Assembly: GCA_003243195.1 (NCBI GenBank)
Contig: QFQI01000013.1
Coordinates: 13,259-77,258 of the forward strand
From: Sphingomonas taxi
GTDB taxonomy: Bacteria > Pseudomonadota > Alphaproteobacteria > Sphingomonadales > Sphingomonadaceae
Direction: 5' to 3'
DNA length: 64,000 nucleotides
Each line of letters opens with the position of its first letter. Position 1 is the first letter of the stretch. Below are positions 43,870-53,013 of the stretch, in pieces. The notes below the pieces were generated by a model, which made no database searches, was not told the DNA's origin, and saw only the letters and a list, made by a program, of their open reading frames with translations. Both the position numbers and the translations under genes were made by a program.

Positions 43870-44862
43870 ATGACCAGCACCCCCACCCTGTTCGGCGTCG
43901 ACCTGTTCTTCGCGGCGATGCTGTTGCCGGCGCTGGCGGCGGCGGTTATCGTCGCGCTGTACGCCACGCGCGGCCTGCGCGACCCGATGACGCGGCGCGT
44001 GCGTGCGCTGAACGACCGGCGCGAGCAACTGAAGGCCGGCATCACCGCCTCCACCGCCAAGCGCCGCACGAAGCTGGTGCAGAAGAACGACACCGCCGAC
44101 AAGCTGCGCAGCATCCTGTCGTCACTGCGCGTGTTGCAGGACGAACAGCTGAAGGTGGCGCAGCGCAAGCTGTTGCAGGCCGGTATCCGCAACAAGGAAT
44201 GGGCGGTTGCGGTCATCTTCGGACGGCTGGTGCTGCCGATCGCGTTCGGCGGCCTGATGGTGATCTGGGTCTATCTGCTCGACGCCTTTCCGGAATGGGG
44301 GGCGTTCAAGCGGTACGCGCTGGTCGCGGGCACGCTGATCCTGGCGTACAAGGCGCCCGACCTTTACCTGAAAAACAGGATCAACAAGCGCAGCGACGCG
44401 ATCCGCAAGGGATTGCCCGACGGGCTGGACCTGCTGGTGATCTGCGCGGAGGCGGGGCTGACCGTCGATGCCGCCTTTCACCGTGTGTCGCGCGAACTGG
44501 GCAAGGCCTATCCCGAGCTGGGCGAGGAATGCGCGCTCACCGCGATCGAGCTGGGCTTCCTCACCGACCGGCGCCACGCGTTCGAGAACCTTGCCACGCG
44601 CGTCGACCTGGACGCGGTGCGCGGGGTGGTGACCACGATGATCCAGACCGAGAAATACGGCACCCCGCTCGCCAGCGCGTTGCGCGTGCTGTCCGCCGAA
44701 TTCCGCAACGAACGGATGATGCGCGCCGAGGAGAAGGCCGCGCGGCTGCCGGCGATCATGACCGTGCCGCTGATCCTGTTCATCCTGCCGACGCTGTTCG
44801 TGGTCATTCTCGGCCCGGCCGCCTGTTCGCTGAACGACTCGTTCATCAACGCCAAGACCTGA
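43870..44862 (+). CDS. tadC: Pilus inner-membrane platform protein TadC
   Basis: A 330-residue T2SSF-domain protein: KGLPDGLDLLVICAEAGLTVD, ELGEECALTAIELGFLTD, and QTEKYGTPLASALRVLSAEFR, with LPAIMTVPLILFILPTLFVV as the last helix. It starts one base after tadB. No tadD, tadE/F/G or flp gene follows. Confidence 0.92.
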   Translation: MTSTPTLFGVDLFFAAMLLPALAAAVIVALYATRGLRDPMTRRVRALNDRREQLKAGITASTAKRRTKLVQKNDTADKLRSILSSLRVLQDEQLKVAQRKLLQAGIRNKEWAVAVIFGRLVLPIAFGGLMVIWVYLLDAFPEWGAFKRYALVAGTLILAYKAPDLYLKNRINKRSDAIRKGLPDGLDLLVICAEAGLTVDAAFHRVSRELGKAYPELGEECALTAIELGFLTDRRHAFENLATRVDLDAVRGVVTTMIQTEKYGTPLASALRVLSAEFRNERMMRAEEKAARLPAIMTVPLILFILPTLFVVILGPAACSLNDSFINAKT

Positions 44863-44907
44863 GGTCGCGGCACCACCCCGGAACAGCCGCAGTCGATCGT
44901 CGTTGAG

Positions 44908-44925
44908 CCTCCGTCACGACGGAGG
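44908..44925 (+). promoter_or_regulatory. Hairpin that covers the ribosome site of the next gene
   Basis: CCTCCGT and ACGGAGG form a perfect 7-bp stem with loop CACG. The GGAGG of the 3' arm is the ribosome site of the gene starting at 44932, six bases away. Folded, it would hide the site; it could be a simple translational switch. Confidence 0.5.
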
Positions 44926-44931
44926 TTCGCC

Positions 44932-45273
44932 ATGCTGTTCACCACGCCCACGCAATATATCGCGCTCGCCGTCGCGCTGGTCGCGGGGTGGCTGTTCGGG
45001 CTGGCGAGCCATCCGGGCGGACGCAAGTGGAAGGCGCGCTATGTCGCCGAGCGTGACGCGCACGCCGTCACCACGAAGCGCGTGAGCGAGTTGGAGCGCG
45101 AGAACGATCGGCTCGGTCGCGCGGCGCCGGTGGTCGAGGAGCGCGTGGTGCGCGGCGAACGCCCGCTGGACGGCGGCCGGGTGGTGCATGACGACCGCGT
45201 GGTCACCGACGATCGCGTCACTGCCCGCTCGGCGGCCGCTCCGGCGCATCCCCGCGACCGCGGGCTGATCTGA
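44932..45273 (+). CDS. Membrane-anchored coiled-coil protein, function unknown
   Basis: A 113-residue protein: one N-terminal membrane helix (YIALAVALVAGWLFGLA), a short coiled coil (RVSELERENDRLGR), then a charged, repetitive stretch of Val, Arg, Asp and Glu (ERVVRGE, HDDRVVTDDRV). No family is recognised. It follows tadC on the same strand but has its own strong ribosome site inside a hairpin. A link to the pilus is possible but not shown. Confidence 0.6.
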   Translation: MLFTTPTQYIALAVALVAGWLFGLASHPGGRKWKARYVAERDAHAVTTKRVSELERENDRLGRAAPVVEERVVRGERPLDGGRVVHDDRVVTDDRVTARSAAAPAHPRDRGLI

Positions 45274-45289
45274 CCGCGGCGTCGCAGCG

Positions 45290-46027
45290 CTAGGCTGGCG
45301 ATGACGACATACGCCGGCGGCGCCGGCGCAGCGTGCCGCCGACGACGCCGAACCCGGTCAACAGCATCGCCCATGTCGCGGGTTCCGGCACCGCGCGCAT
45401 CGTGAAGCTATACTGGCTGGACAGGCCGGCGGCGGCGACGCCGCCTGCACCAACCGCCGGCGCCGACGCATCCTGCAGGCGCAGTTCGTAGCTGCCCGGC
45501 CCCAGCAGCACCGACGTCGCGCCATTGGCTCCGTTCCCCAGCCCGTCGAGGCGCAGCAGATCGTCACCGCTGCTGCGATCGCGCAGCCACGCGACCTGTG
45601 ACGCCATGGACCCATAGGCCGAGACGCCCCAGTTCAGTTCGAATGCGGTCGGCGTATCGGTGGAGAAGAAGTAGAGATATTGCGCGGCGCTGCCGAGGCT
45701 GGCGGTGCCGGTGTCGCCATCCAGCGTCAGCGTCCGGCGAAAGGTGATGCGTCCGCGCTCGGTGCCGGTCAGGCTGGCGATCACCGACGACACCCCGCGC
45801 ACCGCCACGTCGCCGCCGCCGGACGCGACGCCCTGCCCCGCCGCGTACGCGCTGGCGGTGATCGTGCCGGCGCGCACCCCGGCGTCGCCGCCCGCCGCGT
45901 CGACGGGGGTGCCGGCGACCTGGCCCTGCAGGCGCGTGTCGGCGACCTGCGTGCCGATGAACACCGCCGCGCCGGCGGGTGCGGCGACGACCAGCGCCGC
46001 ACCCGCCACCATCGCACGCACGATCAT
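45290..46027 (-). CDS. PEPxxWA-CTERM sorting-domain protein
   Basis: A 245-residue exported protein with a signal peptide (APAGAA) and a C-terminal sorting signal: VPEPATWAMLLTGFGVVGG followed by an Arg cluster. That signal is processed by an exosortase and is typical of sphingomonads. The middle is low in complexity, with Gly, Ser and Thr, and probably beta-rich. Its ATG overlaps the ppdK stop as ATGA. Function unknown; surface or exopolysaccharide association is inferred for the class. Confidence 0.85.
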   Translation of the reverse strand: MIVRAMVAGAALVVAAPAGAAVFIGTQVADTRLQGQVAGTPVDAAGGDAGVRAGTITASAYAAGQGVASGGGDVAVRGVSSVIASLTGTERGRITFRRTLTLDGDTGTASLGSAAQYLYFFSTDTPTAFELNWGVSAYGSMASQVAWLRDRSSGDDLLRLDGLGNGANGATSVLLGPGSYELRLQDASAPAVGAGGVAAAGLSSQYSFTMRAVPEPATWAMLLTGFGVVGGTLRRRRRRMSSSPA

Positions 46028-48690
46028 CCGCGCGCCTTCAACGCCGCCTGTGCCGCCGCCAGACGCGCGATCGGCACGCGGTATGGCGAGGCGGAGACGT
46101 AATCGAGCCCGACCTGCTCGCAGAAGGCGATCGACGCCGGATCGCCGCCATGCTCGCCGCAGATGCCCAGCTTGATGTCGGGCCGCGTCGCGCGCCCGCG
46201 CTCGGCCGCGATCTCCACCAGTTCGCCGACACCCTCCACATCCAGGCTGACGAACGGATCGCGCGCGTAGATGCCCTGTTCAACATAGGCGCCCAGGAAG
46301 CGGCTGGCATCGTCGCGGCTGACGCCCAGCGTGGTCTGCGTCAGGTCGTTGGTGCCGAACGAGAAGAACGCCCCTGCCTCGGCGATCTCGCCGGCGCGCA
46401 GCGCGGCGCGCGGCAGTTCGATCATCGTGCCGACCAGATAGTCGAGCGTCCGCCCGCGCTCCGCGAACACGTCGCGCGCGGCGGCATCGACCACGGTCTT
46501 CATCAACTCCAGCTCACGCTTCGTGCCGACCAGCGGGATCATCACCTCCGGGATCGGGGCTTCCCCCGACTTCTCCGCGACGTCGATGGCCGCCTCGAAG
46601 ATCGCGCGCGCCTGCATCTCGTAGATTTCGGGATAGGTCACCCCCAGCCGGCAACCGCGATGGCCCAGCATCGGGTTGAACTCGTGCAGCTCGGCGGCGC
46701 GGCGCTTGAGCTGGTCGACCGCGATGCCCGCCGCCTGCGCGACCTCCGCGAACTCATTCTCCTCGTGCGGCAGGAATTCGTGCAGCGGCGGATCGAGCAG
46801 CCGGACGGTCACCGGCAGCCCGGCCATCACCTCGAAGATCGCGGTGAAGTCGGCGCGCTGTTCGGGCAGCAACCGTTCGAGCGCGGCGCGGCGGCCCTGC
46901 TCGTCCTCGGCGAGGATCATCTGGCGCACCGCGGTGATGCGCGCGGCGTCGAAGAACATGTGCTCGGTACGGCACAGCCCGACGCCCTCCGCGCCGAAAT
47001 CGCGCGCGGCGCGGCAGTCGGCGGGTGTTTCGGCATTGGCGCGCACCTTCAGGCGGCGCACCTCGTCGGCCCATTCCATCAGCGTGCCGAAGTCGCCGGC
47101 CAATTCGGGCTGGATCGTCGCGACCTCGCCCAGCATCACCTCGCCGGTCGCGCCGTCGATCGTCAGCGTATCGCCCTCGCGCACCTCGCGGTCGCCGACG
47201 CGCAGCACCTTGTCCTTCGCGGAGATTGACAGCGACCCCGCTCCGGACACGCACGGCCGCCCCATGCCGCGCGCCACGACCGCGGCATGGCTGGTCATCC
47301 CGCCGCGCGCGGTCAGGATGCCCTTCGCCGCGTGCATCCCGTGGATGTCCTCCGGCGATGTCTCGGTGCGCACCAGGATCACCGCCTTGCCGTCCGCCGC
47401 CATTCGCTCGGCGGTGTCGGCGTCGAACACCACCAGCCCGGACGCCGCGCCCGGCGAGGCGGGTAGCCCCTTGGTCAGCACGTCGCGCGTCGCCTGCGGA
47501 TCGAGCGTGGGGTGGAGCAACTGGTCCAGCGCCTGCGGCTCGACGCGCGCGACCGCTTCCTCGCGGGTGATGAGCCCCTCGCCGGCCATCTCCACCGCGA
47601 TCTTCAGCGCGGCCTTCGCGGTGCGCTTGCCCGAGCGGGTCTGGAGCATCCACAATTTGCCGCGCTCGACCGTGAACTCGATATCCTGCATGTCGCGATA
47701 ATGGGTTTCGAGCTTGTCGAAGACCGCCGCCAGCTCGGCATAGACCTCGGGCAGCGCTTCTTCCATCGACGCCGGCTTCGCGCCGGCCTCCTCGCGCGCG
47801 GCCTTCGTCAGATATTGCGGGGTGCGGATGCCCGCCACCACGTCCTCGCCCTGCGCGTTGATGAGGAATTCGCCGTAATAGGCGCGGTCGCCCTTCGACG
47901 GATCGCGCGTGAAGGCGACCCCGGTCGCGCTGGTGTCGCCCATGTTGCCGAACACCATCGCCTGCACGTTCACCGCCGTGCCCCAGTCGCCCGGGATGTG
48001 GTTCAGCCGGCGGTAGACCTTTGCACGCTCCGACTGCCACGATCCGAACACCGCGCCCACCGCGCCCCACAATTGGTCGTGCACGTCCTGCGGGAACGGC
48101 TTGCCCCATTCCCGCTCGACGATCTGCTTGTATTCGGCGACCAGTTCCTTCCAGTCCGCCGCCGACAATTCAGTATCGAGCGTGTAGCCGCGATCCTCCT
48201 TGGCGACCTCCAGCGCTTCCTCGAACGCGCCGTGGTCCAGCTCCAGCACCACGTCTGAATACATCTGGATGAAGCGGCGGTAGCTGTCCCACGCGAAGCG
48301 CTCATCCCCGCTCGCGCTCGCCAGCCCCTCCACCGTCGCGTCATTGAGGCCAAGGTTGAGGACGGTGTCCATCATCCCCGGCATCGACACGCGCGCGCCC
48401 GAGCGGACCGACACCAGCAGCGGGTCGCCGGCGTCGCCGAACGTCTTGCCCGTCACCTGCTCGATATGCGCGAGGCCGTCCGCGACCTCGGCCCGCAGCG
48501 ATTCGGGGAAGGATTCGCCTTCCTCGTAATAACGCGCGCACATCGCGGTGGAGATGGTGAAGCCCGGCGGCACCGGCAGGTCGATCGAGGCCATCTCGGC
48601 CAGATTGGCACCCTTGCCGCCCAGCAGGTTGCGGTCGCCCCTGCCGCCATCGGACACGCCGCCGCCGAAGCGATACACATATTGCGTCAT
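46024..48690 (-). CDS. ppdK: Pyruvate, phosphate dikinase
   Basis: An 888-residue enzyme of the PEP-utilising family that interconverts pyruvate + ATP + Pi and PEP + AMP + PPi. N-terminal ATP-grasp part: LLGGKGANLAEMASI and SVRSGARVSMPGMMDTVLN; swivelling domain: catalytic His in GGMTSHAAVVARGMGRPC; PEP/pyruvate domain with GICGEHGGDP and the catalytic Cys region. Length matches the family. It lies 129 bases beyond the glyS end on the same strand. Confidence 0.96.
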   Translation of the reverse strand: MTQYVYRFGGGVSDGGRGDRNLLGGKGANLAEMASIDLPVPPGFTISTAMCARYYEEGESFPESLRAEVADGLAHIEQVTGKTFGDAGDPLLVSVRSGARVSMPGMMDTVLNLGLNDATVEGLASASGDERFAWDSYRRFIQMYSDVVLELDHGAFEEALEVAKEDRGYTLDTELSAADWKELVAEYKQIVEREWGKPFPQDVHDQLWGAVGAVFGSWQSERAKVYRRLNHIPGDWGTAVNVQAMVFGNMGDTSATGVAFTRDPSKGDRAYYGEFLINAQGEDVVAGIRTPQYLTKAAREEAGAKPASMEEALPEVYAELAAVFDKLETHYRDMQDIEFTVERGKLWMLQTRSGKRTAKAALKIAVEMAGEGLITREEAVARVEPQALDQLLHPTLDPQATRDVLTKGLPASPGAASGLVVFDADTAERMAADGKAVILVRTETSPEDIHGMHAAKGILTARGGMTSHAAVVARGMGRPCVSGAGSLSISAKDKVLRVGDREVREGDTLTIDGATGEVMLGEVATIQPELAGDFGTLMEWADEVRRLKVRANAETPADCRAARDFGAEGVGLCRTEHMFFDAARITAVRQMILAEDEQGRRAALERLLPEQRADFTAIFEVMAGLPVTVRLLDPPLHEFLPHEENEFAEVAQAAGIAVDQLKRRAAELHEFNPMLGHRGCRLGVTYPEIYEMQARAIFEAAIDVAEKSGEAPIPEVMIPLVGTKRELELMKTVVDAAARDVFAERGRTLDYLVGTMIELPRAALRAGEIAEAGAFFSFGTNDLTQTTLGVSRDDASRFLGAYVEQGIYARDPFVSLDVEGVGELVEIAAERGRATRPDIKLGICGEHGGDPASIAFCEQVGLDYVSASPYRVPIARLAAAQAALKARG

Positions 48691-48819
48691 ACGTTCCCCG
48701 AAGTTGACGACGCGGACGCGAACGGTGGCGACCAGGTCGAAAAAAAGATGATGCTTAGCCGCTGCGGCTCAACCGCACGTCATTGTTGACTGGACCGAAT
48801 TTGGCGAAGGTGCCGCATA

Positions 48820-50994
48820 TCAACCCTCAATCCGTGAGAAATCCGCGACATTGTGCACCGCGGCACGAACGCGCGCAAGCAAGGCGAGGCGGGCCGCCCG
48901 CTTTTCCCGGTCAGGATCGTTGACGATCACATGATCGAAGAACGCGTCGATCGGCGCGCGCAACGTCGCGAGCGCGGCCATCGCCGCGCCGAAATCCTCG
49001 CGCGCGACCGCCTCGGCAGCGGCCGGTTCGGCGACGTCGAGTGCAGCGATGAGCGCAGTCTCGCTCGTTTCGGGCGTGTAGGACAGCGGTATGCCGGCCG
49101 ATGCGGGAGCGTCGACGGCGACGCCTTCCTTCTTCAGGATGTTGGCGGCGCGCTTGTAGCCGGCGAGCAGGTTGGCGCCATCGTCGGTGCCGACGAAGGA
49201 TTGCAGCGCGCGGACGCGGGCGAGCAGACGGACCAGATCATCCTCGCCGCCAAGCGCAAACACCGCTTCGATCAGGTCGTGACGGACCCCGGCCTCGCGC
49301 TGCTGAACCTTGAGGCGGTCGGCGAGGAACGCCGGCAGCGTGACGAAGGTCGCGTCCATCAAGCGGGCGTGTTCCTGCGCGGCCTCCTCCGTCATCCCGG
49401 ACGACCCGCGGAGGTCTGTCATCCCCTTCAGCGCGCGCGTAATCGCTTCCCACAGACCGAGGCGGAGATCGTTGCGACCCAGCAGGTCCAGAACGCCCAG
49501 CGCCGCGCGACGAAGCGCGAAGGGATCCTTCGAGCCAGTGGGCGGCATCTCGGCGTAGAAGAACGCGACCAGCGTATCCAGCTTGTCCGCCAGCGACACC
49601 GCGACCGTCATCGGGTCGGTCGGCACCTCGTCGCCCTGCCCGACCGGCTTGTAATGGTCGCGAACCGCGTTCGCGACCGCCTCGTCCTCGCCCTGCGCGG
49701 CGGCGTAATAGCCGCCGATCAGCCCCTGCAATTCGGGGAACTCGCCGACCATCCCGGTGACCAGATCGGCCTTCGCCAGCCGGGCGGCGCGCTCGGCCTG
49801 ATCCGCCAGCGTGCCGTCACCCCGGCCTTCGCCGGGGTGACGGGTGATGGTAGCGCTGGAGGGACTTGGACCCCCGACGATGCCTTCCTCCACCAGCCAG
49901 CGTGCCAGCTTCGCGACGCGTTCCACCTTGTCGGCGACCGTACCCAGCTTCTCGTGAAAGACGATCTTTTCCAGCTTCGTCGCCTGTTCCTCCAGCGGCA
50001 CCTTCACGTCGGTGTCGTAGAAGAAGCGCGCGTCGGACAGGCGCGCGGCCAGCACCTTGCGGTTGCCCTCGACGATCTTCGCCCCGCCATCGCTGGCGGC
50101 GATGTTGGCGGTGCACACGAACGCGTCCGCCAGCCGGCCATCGGGCGAGCGGCACACGAAATATTTCTGGTTCACGCGCGCGGTGAGCTGGATCACCTCG
50201 GGCGGCACGTCGAGGAACGCCGGGTCGAAGCGGCCGAGCAGCGGCACCGGCCATTCGGTCAGCCCCGCATTCTCCGCCACCAGCCCCTCGTCCTCGACCA
50301 GCGTCAGCCCGGCCGCCGCGGCGAGCGCGGTGGCGCGCGCGCGGATCAGCTCGGCGCGCTCGTCCTGATCGACGATCACGTGGCAGGCGCGCAGCTTCTC
50401 GACATAATCCGCCGCCGATCCGATCGTGATCGCCCCGGGATGATGGAAACGGTGGCCGAGCGTCGCCGCGCCGCTTTCGACACCGGCCACGGTCACCGGC
50501 ACCACCGCGTCGCCGAACAGCGCGACGATGCCGTGCAGCGGGCGCACCCAGCGCAGCGACTCAGTGGTGCGCGAGGCGTCGCCCCAGCGCATCGACTTGG
50601 GCCAGGGGAACGCGCGGATGACCGCCGCGATCGCTTCCGCCAGCACCTCGGGCGTGGCGCGGCCGGCGCGCTCGGTGACGGCGTACAGCACGCCGTCGCG
50701 CTCGACCAGTTGCTCGCGCGTCAGGCCGGTCTTGCGCAGGAAGCCGTCCAGCGCCTGCGGCGGCGCCGCGGCGCGCGGCCCCTTCACCTCCTCGCTGACC
50801 GCGGCGGTCGCGTCGGGCAGGTCGCGCAGGATCAGCGCGAGCCGGCGCGGCGTGGCGTAGGTTACGGTCGCGGCGGCGGTAAGCTCGGCCTTCGCCAGCT
50901 CGGCGGCGAACAGGCGTGCGAGATCCTCGCGGGCCTTCGCCTGCATGCGCGCCGGGATTTCCTCCGAGCGGAGTTCGAGGAGGAAGTCGGTCAC
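48820..50994 (-). CDS. glyS: Glycyl-tRNA synthetase beta subunit, with an inserted palindromic element
   Basis: A 724-residue subunit: LLELRSEEIPARM at the start, WPKSMRWGDASRTTESLRW, VNQKYFVCRSPDG, and AKADLVTGMVGEFPELQG. It handles tRNA binding in the alpha2beta2 enzyme. Residues 376-396, including SATITRHPGEGRGDGT, do not belong to the family and come from an in-frame palindrome (49814-49843). GTG 50994 overlaps the glyQ stop as GTGA. The rest is normal, so the enzyme is likely active. Confidence 0.94.
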   Translation of the reverse strand: MTDFLLELRSEEIPARMQAKAREDLARLFAAELAKAELTAAATVTYATPRRLALILRDLPDATAAVSEEVKGPRAAAPPQALDGFLRKTGLTREQLVERDGVLYAVTERAGRATPEVLAEAIAAVIRAFPWPKSMRWGDASRTTESLRWVRPLHGIVALFGDAVVPVTVAGVESGAATLGHRFHHPGAITIGSAADYVEKLRACHVIVDQDERAELIRARATALAAAAGLTLVEDEGLVAENAGLTEWPVPLLGRFDPAFLDVPPEVIQLTARVNQKYFVCRSPDGRLADAFVCTANIAASDGGAKIVEGNRKVLAARLSDARFFYDTDVKVPLEEQATKLEKIVFHEKLGTVADKVERVAKLARWLVEEGIVGGPSPSSATITRHPGEGRGDGTLADQAERAARLAKADLVTGMVGEFPELQGLIGGYYAAAQGEDEAVANAVRDHYKPVGQGDEVPTDPMTVAVSLADKLDTLVAFFYAEMPPTGSKDPFALRRAALGVLDLLGRNDLRLGLWEAITRALKGMTDLRGSSGMTEEAAQEHARLMDATFVTLPAFLADRLKVQQREAGVRHDLIEAVFALGGEDDLVRLLARVRALQSFVGTDDGANLLAGYKRAANILKKEGVAVDAPASAGIPLSYTPETSETALIAALDVAEPAAAEAVAREDFGAAMAALATLRAPIDAFFDHVIVNDPDREKRAARLALLARVRAAVHNVADFSRIEG
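49814..49843. repeat. REP-like palindrome inside glyS
   Basis: CCGTCACCCCGG and CCGGGGTGACGG form a perfect 12-bp stem around CCTTCG. It is in frame and coded as part of an extra stretch of about 21 residues in GlyS. CACCCCGGCCTTCGCCGGGGTG-type palindromes are known as intergenic repeats in sphingomonads; here it lies in a coding region, as Rickettsia palindromic elements do. Confidence 0.8.
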
Positions 50995-51872
50995 GCGGCC
51001 CACCCGTTCTTTTCCATATACGCCTGGCAGCTCGCCTTCGCGAGATCGCGGACGCGCCCGATATACGCCTGCCGCTCCGCGACCGAGATCACGCCGCGCG
51101 CCTGCAACAGATTGAAGGTGTGGCTGGCCTTGATCGCCTGTTCATAGGCTGGGATCGGCAGCCGTGCCGCCAGGCTGCGCTCGCATTCGGCCGCCGCCTT
51201 GCGGAACAGGTCGAACAGCGCGTCGGTATCCGCGACCTCGAAGTTCCACGTCGACATCTGGCGCTCGTTCTCCAGGAACACGTCGCCGTAGCTCACCCCG
51301 GCATCGTTGAACGCCAGGTCGTACACATTGTCGACGTTCTGGATATACATCGCCAGCCGCTCCAGCCCGTAGGTCAGCTCGCCGGCGACCGGCTTCATGT
51401 CGAAACCGCCCATCTGCTGGAAATAGGTGAATTGCGTCACCTCCATCCCGTCGCACCACACTTCCCAGCCCAGCCCCCAGGCGCCGAGCGTCGGGCTTTC
51501 CCAGTCATCCTCCACGAAGCGGATGTCATGGACGCCCATGTCGACGCCGATCGCCGCCAGCGAGCCGAGGTACAGTTCCTGCAGATCGGGCGGGCTGGGC
51601 TTCAGGATCACCTGATATTGGTAATAATGCTGCAGCCGGTTGGGATTCTCGCCATAGCGGCCGTCGGTGGGGCGGCGGCACGGCTGGACATAGGCGGCGT
51701 TCCACGCGTCCGGCCCCAGCGCGCGCAGCGTGGTGGCGGGGTGGAACGTCCCCGCGCCCATTTCCATGTCATAGGGTTGCAGGATCGCGCAACCGCGCTC
51801 CGACCAATATTGGTGGAGCCGCAGGATCATCGCCTGGAAGCTGAGCGGACGGGTGGCACTGGTGTCGGTCAC
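50991..51872 (-). CDS. glyQ: Glycyl-tRNA synthetase alpha subunit
   Basis: A 293-residue catalytic subunit: SFQAMILRLHQYWSERGCAI, MEMGAGTFHPATTLRALGP, YVQPCRRPTDGRYGENPNRL over two strands, and VEDDWESPTLGAWGLGWEVW. It charges tRNA-Gly with glycine together with GlyS. The start is GTG 51872. It is first in glyQ-glyS and divergent from the TraB/GumN gene. Confidence 0.96.
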   Translation of the reverse strand: MTDTSATRPLSFQAMILRLHQYWSERGCAILQPYDMEMGAGTFHPATTLRALGPDAWNAAYVQPCRRPTDGRYGENPNRLQHYYQYQVILKPSPPDLQELYLGSLAAIGVDMGVHDIRFVEDDWESPTLGAWGLGWEVWCDGMEVTQFTYFQQMGGFDMKPVAGELTYGLERLAMYIQNVDNVYDLAFNDAGVSYGDVFLENERQMSTWNFEVADTDALFDLFRKAAAECERSLAARLPIPAYEQAIKASHTFNLLQARGVISVAERQAYIGRVRDLAKASCQAYMEKNGWAA

Positions 51873-51967
51873 GGTCGCGGTCTGTGGCGCAAGGACGGCG
51901 CGGAATCAACAAAGCCGCGTGCGCCAGCCCCTTTCCTTGCGCGCCGGTCGCGCCCATGACGTCGCCC

Positions 51968-52858
51968 ATGAAGACCATCGCCACCGCCCTGTCGCTGCTG
52001 CTCGCGCTGCCCGCCTGCGCGCAGCAGCCCCCCGCGCCGGCCGCCACGCAGGATGCCGATCCCGCCTTGTGGGTAGTCCGGGACCATGACACGACCATCT
52101 ACCTGTTCGGCACCGTCCACGTCCTGAAGCCCGGGCTGACGTGGTTCGACGAAGCGGTGAAGACCGCGTTCGATCGCTCGCAGACGCTGGTGCTGGAGAT
52201 GGTCGAGCCGGATGCGGCCACGCAACAGAAGGTGGTCGCCGCGCGGGCCTTCTCCACGTCCGGCACCCCGTTGACGGAGCAGCTTTCGCCCAATTACCGC
52301 GCCGCCTTCGCCAAGGCGATGGGCGAGGGCGACATCCCGGCCACTGCCTATGACCGGATGCGGCCGTGGTTCGCGGCGGTCACGCTGTCGCTGCTGCCGA
52401 TCCGCCAGCTCGGCTACGATCCCGCCAACGGGCCGGAGAAGGTGCTGACGGACGCGGCGAAAGCCAGCGGCAAGCAGGTGGCCGGGCTGGAGACGTTCGA
52501 GGGACAGCTCGGGATCTTCGACACGCTGTCGCAGGGCGCACAGGTCAAGCTGCTGGAAAGCACGCTGGACGAACTGCCCAAGGTGGACGCCACGTTCCGC
52601 ACGCTGGTCGACGCCTGGGCGAGCGGCAATCCCGACGGCGTGGCCAGCGAGATGAACGAGTCGCTGAAGGATTCGCCGGAGGTCGCCCGCGCCCTGCTCA
52701 CCGATCGCAACCGCCGCTGGGCGGCGTGGATCGCGCAGCGCATGAAGCAGCCCGGCACCGTGTTCGTCGCGGTCGGCGCCGGGCACCTGGCGGGGACGGG
52801 CAGCGTGCAGGAGCAACTGGGCGCGTACCGGCTGAAGGCGGTGCGGGTGCGGTACTGA
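51968..52858 (+). CDS. TraB/GumN-family exported protein
   Basis: A 296-residue protein with a signal sequence ending LPACAQ; the Cys may or may not be a lipid site, since Pro precedes Ala-Cys. The TraB/GumN motifs are LFGTVHVL near the start of the mature part and VAVGAGHLAGTGSV near the end, whose His and Glu are thought to form a metal-dependent peptidase-like site (Tiki/TraB relation). ATG 51968 is used; ATG 51956 is an alternative. Substrate unknown. Confidence 0.8.
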   Translation: MKTIATALSLLLALPACAQQPPAPAATQDADPALWVVRDHDTTIYLFGTVHVLKPGLTWFDEAVKTAFDRSQTLVLEMVEPDAATQQKVVAARAFSTSGTPLTEQLSPNYRAAFAKAMGEGDIPATAYDRMRPWFAAVTLSLLPIRQLGYDPANGPEKVLTDAAKASGKQVAGLETFEGQLGIFDTLSQGAQVKLLESTLDELPKVDATFRTLVDAWASGNPDGVASEMNESLKDSPEVARALLTDRNRRWAAWIAQRMKQPGTVFVAVGAGHLAGTGSVQEQLGAYRLKAVRVRY

Positions 52859-52912
52859 GGCCGCCCGCGCGGCGCTGCGCGCGCCGCGACCGCCCATCGC
52901 GACAGGCACATC

Positions 52913-52941
52913 TTGCCAAAACGCCCCCGCCCCGCTAAGCG
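52913..52941 (+). promoter_or_regulatory. Predicted rplY promoter
   Basis: TTGCCA, a 17-base spacer and TAAGCG lie 72 bases before rplY. The -10 with flanks (GCTAAGC) matches the GCTANAWC type -10 known from Caulobacter sigma-73 promoters. Confidence 0.5.
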
Positions 52942-53013
52942 CGCCGGCTTCCCGTCATGGTCATCCCTGGAGGCGTGTCGGGAAACGTATCACCAGTTTT
53001 CGGAGCATATCAG

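Noticed and set aside
48700..48790. Possible terminator with a run of seven T on the minus strand before ppdK
   Set aside because: The T-run follows only a 5-bp stem and lies in the ppdK upstream region; it could be promoter sequence and is not a convincing terminator.
49847..49857. GGTAGCGCTGG in glyS as a second LacI operator
   Set aside because: Only one half matches the xylX operator and it lies in the middle of a gene next to a repeat; chance is more likely.
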